From positions 1 to 56,200 of the forward strand of contig NZ_KQ949111.1 in the NCBI RefSeq assembly GCF_001514305.1: a DNA stretch of 56,200 nt, in the 5' to 3' direction. The notes beneath the pieces are model-generated. The model had not been told where the DNA came from and searched no databases. It was given only the letters and a program-made list of their open reading frames with translations. The stretch is from Streptomyces dysideae (GTDB taxonomy: Bacteria; Actinomycetota; Actinomycetes; Streptomycetales; Streptomycetaceae). A program made the position numbers and the translations under genes. This document shows, one piece after another, positions 51,573 through 56,200 of this stretch. Each line of letters begins with the position of its first letter. Position 1 is the first letter of the stretch.

Positions 51573-52355
51573 ATGACCGAACAGACCATCTGCCGCCGCC
51601 TGGTCGGCCGTACCGCCGTCATCACCGGAGCCGGCAGCGGCATCGGCCTCGCCACCGCCCGCCGTCTCGCCTCCGAGGGCGCGCACGTCGTCTGCGGCGA
51701 CGTCGACGAGCAGCGCGGCAAGGCGGCCGCCGAGGAGGTCGGCGGGATCTTCGTCAAGGTCGACGTCACCGACCCCGAGCAGGTCGAGGCCCTGTTCAAG
51801 ACGGCGTTCGACACCTACGGCAGCGTCGACATCGCCTTCAACAACGCGGGCATCTCGCCGCCCGACGACGACTCCATCCTGGAGACCGGCCTGGACGCCT
51901 GGAAGCGCGTCCAGGAGGTCAACCTCACCTCCGTCTACCTGTGCTGCAAAGCCGCGATTCCCTATATGCAGCGCCAGGGCAAGGGCTCCATCGTCAACAC
52001 GGCGTCCTTCGTGGCGCGGATGGGCGCCGCCACGTCCCAGATCTCGTACACGGCGTCCAAGGGCGGCGTCCTCGCCATGTCCCGCGAACTGGGCGTGCAG
52101 TTCGCCCGTGAGGGCATCCGCGTCAACGCCCTCTGCCCAGGCCCGGTGAACACCCCGCTCCTCCAGGAGCTGTTCGCCAAGGACCCGGAGCGCGCCGCCC
52201 GTCGCCTCGTCCACATCCCGGTCGGCCGTTTCGCCGAGGCCGAGGAGATCGCCGCCGCCGTCGCCTTCCTGGCCAGCGACGACTCGTCCTTCATCAACGC
52301 CACCGACTTCCTGGTCGACGGCGGAATCTCGGGGGCGTACGTCACGCCCCTGTAG
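51573..52355 (+). CDS. Short-chain dehydrogenase/reductase
   Basis: A 260-residue classical SDR with the nucleotide motif TGAGSGIG (about 19-26), NNAG, the catalytic serine region NTASFVAR and YTASK. It would oxidise the hydroxyl of gamma-glutamylethanolamide to the aldehyde, the step between GlnA4 and the aldehyde dehydrogenase (inference from the operon). GGAGG lies upstream of the ATG. It is the last gene of the operon. Confidence 0.92.
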   Translation: MTEQTICRRLVGRTAVITGAGSGIGLATARRLASEGAHVVCGDVDEQRGKAAAEEVGGIFVKVDVTDPEQVEALFKTAFDTYGSVDIAFNNAGISPPDDDSILETGLDAWKRVQEVNLTSVYLCCKAAIPYMQRQGKGSIVNTASFVARMGAATSQISYTASKGGVLAMSRELGVQFAREGIRVNALCPGPVNTPLLQELFAKDPERAARRLVHIPVGRFAEAEEIAAAVAFLASDDSSFINATDFLVDGGISGAYVTPL

Positions 52356-52364
52356 GGCGCGTCC

Positions 52365-52370
52365 TAAAGT
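52365..52370 (+). promoter_or_regulatory. -10 element for a leaderless DUF2510 gene
   Basis: TAAAGT lies exactly 6 nt before the ATG at 52377, with no ribosome binding site. Confidence 0.45.
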
Positions 52371-52376
52371 GCCGGA

Positions 52377-53315
52377 ATGAGCATGACGCCCCCGCCCGGC
52401 TGGTACCGCGACCCCAAGGCTCCCCACCTGGAGCGCTGGTGGGACGGAACGGCCTGGACCGACCACCGGCGCGCCCCCGAGGTCCCCGGGGCGCCGGTGC
52501 CGGCCGCGCCGTCCGCCGGCGGGGCCTCCGGGCAGCGGGCCAAGGTGATCTCCCTCACCGTCGCCGCCGTCGTCCTCGTCGCCGCGATCGTCACAGGCGC
52601 GATCGTGCTCGGCGAGGACGACGGCGGCGCACAGGTGAACACCGCCCCGACGCCGGCGACCTCGGCGCCGGTCACTCCCACCACGGACGCTCCCTCGCCG
52701 TCGCCGTCGCCGTCGGCCTCGACCAGCGAGCCCTCCGCAGACGACCCGGCCGTCGTGGAGGACCAGCTCAACGGCATCACCCTGCCGCTGCTCGACGGCT
52801 GGGTCCGGCCGCAGTACGTCGCCCAGGACGACGTCCTCATGACCACCGACGGCACCTACGACTGCCCGGGCGACCGCGGCCTGTGCCGGCACGGACTGGT
52901 CATCTCGCGCACGGTGACCGCGAACGATGAGCAGTCCCCCGAGGCCCTCGCCAAGGGCGACATCGCGGACGCGGCCGACGACGCCTACGACCGCGACCGG
53001 ATCGGCAAGCGCCCCTTCGGCGGTATCGAGTCCCACCAGGTCGTGAAGTCCGGCCCGGTCGCGGTGGCGGGCCGGTCCGGCTACTTCGTGCGCTGGCGGG
53101 TCAAGACGGCCAAGGGACCCGGCGGTTACGTCCAGTCGCTGGCGTTCCCGTCCAGCGTCGGCAGCGAGTCCCCGGTCATCGTCCGCTATGTCTTCGACGC
53201 CGGTGAGGACGGGCCGCCGACGGCCGACATGGACCGTTTCACCCAGGGCATCCGGTCCGTCGACGATCCCGGCGCGGGCGGCGGCGTGGGCAGCAGCATC
53301 GGCCCGACGGACTGA
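52377..53315 (+). CDS. DUF2510-domain membrane-anchored protein
   Basis: A 312-residue protein. The N-terminal DUF2510 motif (PPPGWYRDPKAPHLERWWDG, then TAWTDH) is followed by one transmembrane helix (about 59-82), a Ser/Pro/Thr linker (about 95-120) and an extracytoplasmic domain of about 185 residues with a CPGDRGLC pair that may form a disulfide. The function is unknown. DUF2510 commonly sits on the cytoplasmic side of actinobacterial envelope proteins. It is convergent with the aldolase-like gene. Confidence 0.85.
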   Translation: MSMTPPPGWYRDPKAPHLERWWDGTAWTDHRRAPEVPGAPVPAAPSAGGASGQRAKVISLTVAAVVLVAAIVTGAIVLGEDDGGAQVNTAPTPATSAPVTPTTDAPSPSPSPSASTSEPSADDPAVVEDQLNGITLPLLDGWVRPQYVAQDDVLMTTDGTYDCPGDRGLCRHGLVISRTVTANDEQSPEALAKGDIADAADDAYDRDRIGKRPFGGIESHQVVKSGPVAVAGRSGYFVRWRVKTAKGPGGYVQSLAFPSSVGSESPVIVRYVFDAGEDGPPTADMDRFTQGIRSVDDPGAGGGVGSSIGPTD

Positions 53316-53339
53316 ACCCGCCGGCCTACGGCCGACCGC

Positions 53340-54542
53340 CTACAGGAAGGTGTGGCCTTCTCCGCGATACGTCGGCACGGTCGCCGTCACCGCGTCCCCT
53401 TCCACCAGGTGCAGCACCTCGAACCGCTCGCACAGCTCACCGGCCTTGGCGTGCCGGAACCACACCTTGTCGCCGATGAGCAGATCGTCGGCCGGGGAAC
53501 CGAGCAGCGGCGTCTGCACCTCGCCGGGCCCCTCCTGGGCGTCGTAGCGCAGCCCCTCCGGCAGATACGGCACCGGCAGCCGGTCGGGCCCGGCCGCACC
53601 GGAAGCGGGATACCCGCCACCGAGGACAGTGACCACCCCGACCCCCGGCCTGCGCACCACGGGCTGGGCGAAGAGCGCGGCCGGACGCCCGCTGAACGAC
53701 GTGTAGTTGTCGAACAGCCGCGGCACGTACAGCCCCGACCCGGCCCCGATCTCGGTGACCGAGTCCTCAGCGGCGGTGTGCTGCACACTGCCGGTCCCGC
53801 CACCGTTCACGAACTCGAGCCCCGGCACCACGGCCCGTACCGCCCGCACCACCTCGGCCCGCCGCTCGGCGAGTTCACGCTTGGCGGTGGCCTGCATCAG
53901 CCGGACCGCACGCGACCTGAACGGCCGCCCGGCCACGGCGTCACCGACACCCGCGATGTGCCCCTCGTACGCCATGATCCCGACGACCTGGAACCCCGGC
54001 CGCCGGTTCACCACACGGGCCATGTCCGCGACCTGGGCGGCGGAGTGCAGCGGCGACCGCCGCGCCCCGACCCGCACCCGCCCGCCGAGCATCTTCAGCG
54101 AGGTGTCCAACTCCAGGCACACCCGCACGACTTCTCGCCCGCCGTCCCGAGCCTCGTCGATGAACCGGAGCTGGGCGGGGTCGTCGACCATCACGGAGAC
54201 GGCGGAAGCAAGCTTGGGATCACTGGTGAGCTCGGCGAACGCCTTCCGGTCCGCGGACGGATAGGCGAGAAGAACGTCGTCGAACCCGGAGCGCGCCAGC
54301 CAAAGGGACTCAGCGAGAGTGAACGACATGATGCCCGCGAAGCCGTCCTTCGCGAGCACCCGCTCCAGCAGGGCCCGGCAGCGTACGGACTTGCTGGCGA
54401 CGCGGATGGGCTTCCCGGCGGCGCGGCGGACGAGATCGTCCGCGTTGGCGTCGAAGGCGTCCAGGTCCACGATCGCGAGAGGGGCGTCGAGATGGGCGGT
54501 GGCCCGGTCGTAACGGGCCCGGTCGGCGGCGCGCGCAGTCAT
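53340..54542 (-). CDS. PLP-dependent amino acid deaminase/aldolase (alanine racemase fold)
   Basis: A 400-residue enzyme of the D-threonine aldolase/D-serine dehydratase type. The alanine-racemase N-terminal barrel has DAPLAIVDLDAFDANA and RVASKSVRCR, with the lysine expected to hold PLP. EFVNGGGTGSVQHT and TEIGAGSGLYVPRLFD bind the cofactor phosphate. The C-terminal beta domain ends with IGDKVWFRHAKAGELCERF. The substrate is probably a D-hydroxyamino acid. ATG 54542 follows GGCAGG. Confidence 0.88.
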   Translation of the reverse strand: MTARAADRARYDRATAHLDAPLAIVDLDAFDANADDLVRRAAGKPIRVASKSVRCRALLERVLAKDGFAGIMSFTLAESLWLARSGFDDVLLAYPSADRKAFAELTSDPKLASAVSVMVDDPAQLRFIDEARDGGREVVRVCLELDTSLKMLGGRVRVGARRSPLHSAAQVADMARVVNRRPGFQVVGIMAYEGHIAGVGDAVAGRPFRSRAVRLMQATAKRELAERRAEVVRAVRAVVPGLEFVNGGGTGSVQHTAAEDSVTEIGAGSGLYVPRLFDNYTSFSGRPAALFAQPVVRRPGVGVVTVLGGGYPASGAAGPDRLPVPYLPEGLRYDAQEGPGEVQTPLLGSPADDLLIGDKVWFRHAKAGELCERFEVLHLVEGDAVTATVPTYRGEGHTFL

Positions 54543-54824
54543 GAACGCAGCCTGCCAGACAGGATTACCGCAGGGTAGGGGGACGTTCCGGGCAGATGCC
54601 ACGGGGTCGTGGACTGGTTCCCGTTCGCCCAGGATCAACCCGTAGAGTGACGCGCACGCACGTGATGAACGGGTCCGTGGCGCGGTTGAGCCGGGATGAC
54701 GGTCCACCCGTACGGGTATGCGTGCCCAGGGAGGGACGCGTCCGCGCCGGCCCTGGCCGGGCGGAGACACGGAACAACGGCCCGCGCAGGAGACCAGGCC
54801 CGGGCCCGAGGAAACGGGGGGTGC

Positions 54825-56200
54825 ATGAGCACGGAAGCGCCACGCCGCGCCCCCGTCCCACCATGCCCCACGACCCCGCCCCGCCCGACGACGCCACCGA
54901 GGCCGACGGTGCCACCGACGACGGTGGAGACACCGGCCGACGCAGCGAACGGGCCGAACGAAGGGCGCCGGCCTGCGGAGAGGCCGGTGCGTGAGCCAGG
55001 TCCGATGCGGGGTGGCTCTGCCGCGGAGGCAGGCTCGGGCCGAGGCGGCGCTGCGACGGGGCCCGGCTCGGGCTCAATGCAGGGCGTTACCGGGGAGCCG
55101 GGGCGCGTGGTGAGCCAGGGGCGACAGAGCACGGGCTCATGGCAGCCGGGCACCGACGCGAGCTCGGGCGGGTCCGCCCCGACGCCGGGTGCCTCGACGG
55201 ACGATCGCACGGCCCCGGCGGATGGTTCCTCGGGCCGGCGTATGTCGGCGGCTTCGGCGGATGGTTCCTCGGGCTCGCGGGCGTCGTCGGCGCCCACGGC
55301 GAACGGCCGCCCTTCGGACCCGCGTACGTCAGCCGCGTCGACGGCCGGGAGCGGATCGGGCGGGCAGTCGACGCCCCGGCGTGACGGTGCGGCCGACGAG
55401 GCTCGTGCGGGGTCCTCCGGTGGCCGCACCTCGGCCCCGTCCTCGGCCACGGGCAGTTCCCACGGAGCCTGGTCGCCCTGGCACGGCACGCAGACCCACC
55501 CGGACCGCCCCACTGCCGCCACCCCGGACACCGGGTTCCGTTTCCCGAGCCTGCGGGCCCCGTCCTCCGGAGCTTCCGCCCCCATGACCCCGCCCCCGCC
55601 ACGCGCCTCGTCCCGCTTCCCGGACGCACCGCCGTCGGCAGGACAAGAGGAGCACCGCGAGAACACCGGGTCGCCGACCCCCGAAGGCGTACCACCCCGC
55701 CCGACGGACCGCCCCCCGGCACCCCCGGAGACCGCCGCGGAGAAGACCTTCCGCCTCCGCCCGATCCCGGCGAACCCGTCCGATGTCGGCCGCGGGGGTT
55801 CATCCGACGCGCCCCCGAGGCCGGACTCCGCGCCGCCCCAGCCCTCCGGTCGCCCGGGCTCGGTTGGTGACACCCCTAGGCGGGGCACCGCGCCGCCCCA
55901 GTCTCCCGGCCGCCCCGGTTCGCCCGGCGCGCCTCCGCGGCCGGCCAACGGCCCTGACTCCGCACCCGCCCAGCCCTCCGCCCGCCCGGGCTCGTCCAGC
56001 GTGCCTCCGAGGCCGGCGTCCGGCCCTGGTTCTGCGCCTGCTCAGTCTCCTGGCTGGTCGGGTCCGGCCGGTGTGTCTGCCGGGTCGGACAGCGACTCTG
56101 GCCGCGATCCCGGCCGGCCTTTCGGTCGTTCGGGTTCTGCTGATGCGCGCGCCGGTTCCGACTCTCGCTCGGGTTCCACATCCGCCCAGTCCTCCGCCCG
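54825..56200 (+). CDS. Large Pro/Ser-rich protein, 5' part only (runs off the window)
   Basis: An uninterrupted plus-strand frame runs from ATG 54825 to the window edge, at least 458 codons. An in-frame ATG at 54696 is possible but less likely; a stop at 54687-54689 limits it. The visible part is all low complexity: Pro/Thr-rich first, then Ser/Ala/Gly-rich with two ADGSSG units, then degenerate repeats of about 23-30 residues (RPGS...PPRP...SAPAQ). This looks like the cytoplasmic disordered N-terminus of a membrane-anchored cell-wall enzyme, perhaps a D-Ala-D-Ala carboxypeptidase; that is a guess from the EKTFRLRPI segment. No catalytic domain is in view. Confidence 0.65.
   Translation, partial: MSTEAPRRAPVPPCPTTPPRPTTPPRPTVPPTTVETPADAANGPNEGRRPAERPVREPGPMRGGSAAEAGSGRGGAATGPGSGSMQGVTGEPGRVVSQGRQSTGSWQPGTDASSGGSAPTPGASTDDRTAPADGSSGRRMSAASADGSSGSRASSAPTANGRPSDPRTSAASTAGSGSGGQSTPRRDGAADEARAGSSGGRTSAPSSATGSSHGAWSPWHGTQTHPDRPTAATPDTGFRFPSLRAPSSGASAPMTPPPPRASSRFPDAPPSAGQEEHRENTGSPTPEGVPPRPTDRPPAPPETAAEKTFRLRPIPANPSDVGRGGSSDAPPRPDSAPPQPSGRPGSVGDTPRRGTAPPQSPGRPGSPGAPPRPANGPDSAPAQPSARPGSSSVPPRPASGPGSAPAQSPGWSGPAGVSAGSDSDSGRDPGRPFGRSGSADARAGSDSRSGSTSAQSSA

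Noticed and set aside
54635..55948. 437-codon minus-strand open frame (Gly/Arg/Ala-rich)
   Set aside because: It lies over the plus-strand Pro/Ser-rich frame that continues to the edge of the window; the minus product has no recognisable feature.

Overview
The window is high-GC chromosomal DNA of a Streptomyces. GC-rich codons, GTG and TTG starts, strong GC hairpin terminators, several apparently leaderless genes, a conservon, a Pup-proteasome locus and a GlnA4 ethanolamine locus all point that way. Gene order resembles the corresponding S. coelicolor region as I remember it. It looks like core-chromosome sequence, with local decay between about 31 and 43 kb. I see no tRNA, rRNA, insertion sequence, prophage or CRISPR array.

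Layout. 0.1-10.4 kb: a HAD hydrolase, two tandem family-5 substrate-binding lipoproteins, an orphan NarL-type response regulator behind a RecB-like nuclease, a site-2 (M50) protease with a long disordered N-terminus, the tRNA m1A methyltransferase TrmI and a small exported protein. 10.4-25 kb: the pupylation/proteasome region, with a ferredoxin, arc/mpa, dop, pup, an endonuclease VII-like gene, prcB, prcA, an inserted LacI/MFS pair, pafA, two FKBP prolyl isomerases, pafB and pafC. 25-30.7 kb: two small ORFs, tatA, tatC, a lipid kinase and the helicase helY. 30.9-31.5 kb: two facing gene stumps. 31.8-36.4 kb: a five-gene conservon (rarA-E, cvn9 type) whose P450 lacks the ExxR motif and whose DUF742 gene carries a TTA codon. 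36-44.5 kb: RluA-type pseudouridine synthase, GNAT, a permease stump, an iron-boxed siderophore-interacting protein, a 5'-3' exonuclease, a ProX stump, an XRE-cupin regulator with a BtuF-like protein, and a frameshifted TDT transporter divergent from a LysR regulator. 44.7-52.4 kb: an APH-fold kinase followed by an ethanolamine/gamma-glutamylation locus (C26 hydrolase, ethanolamine permease, GntR/FadR regulator, glnA4, aldehyde dehydrogenase, SDR). 52.4-56.2 kb: a DUF2510 membrane protein, a PLP amino-acid deaminase/aldolase-type protein, and the Pro/Ser-rich start of a large ORF that leaves the window.

How the genes work together. Arc unfolds pupylated proteins into the PrcA/PrcB core. PafA attaches Pup and Dop removes it. 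Pup here already ends in Gly-Gly-Glu, so no deamidation step is needed before ligation. PafB/PafC, known in mycobacteria as a DNA-damage regulator, lie in the same cluster as an endonuclease VII-like gene that overlaps prcB. The glnA4 locus contains every activity needed to take ethanolamine through gamma-glutamyl intermediates to glutamate plus glycine.

Most notable observations: a 4 x 24-bp in-frame repeat inside the DNA-binding domain of pafB; a TTA (bldA) codon in the conservon; truncated gene stumps, two of which are explained by a single deletion in a urea-amidolyase locus; a one-base frameshift in the TDT transporter; and the nuclease gene embedded in the proteasome operon.
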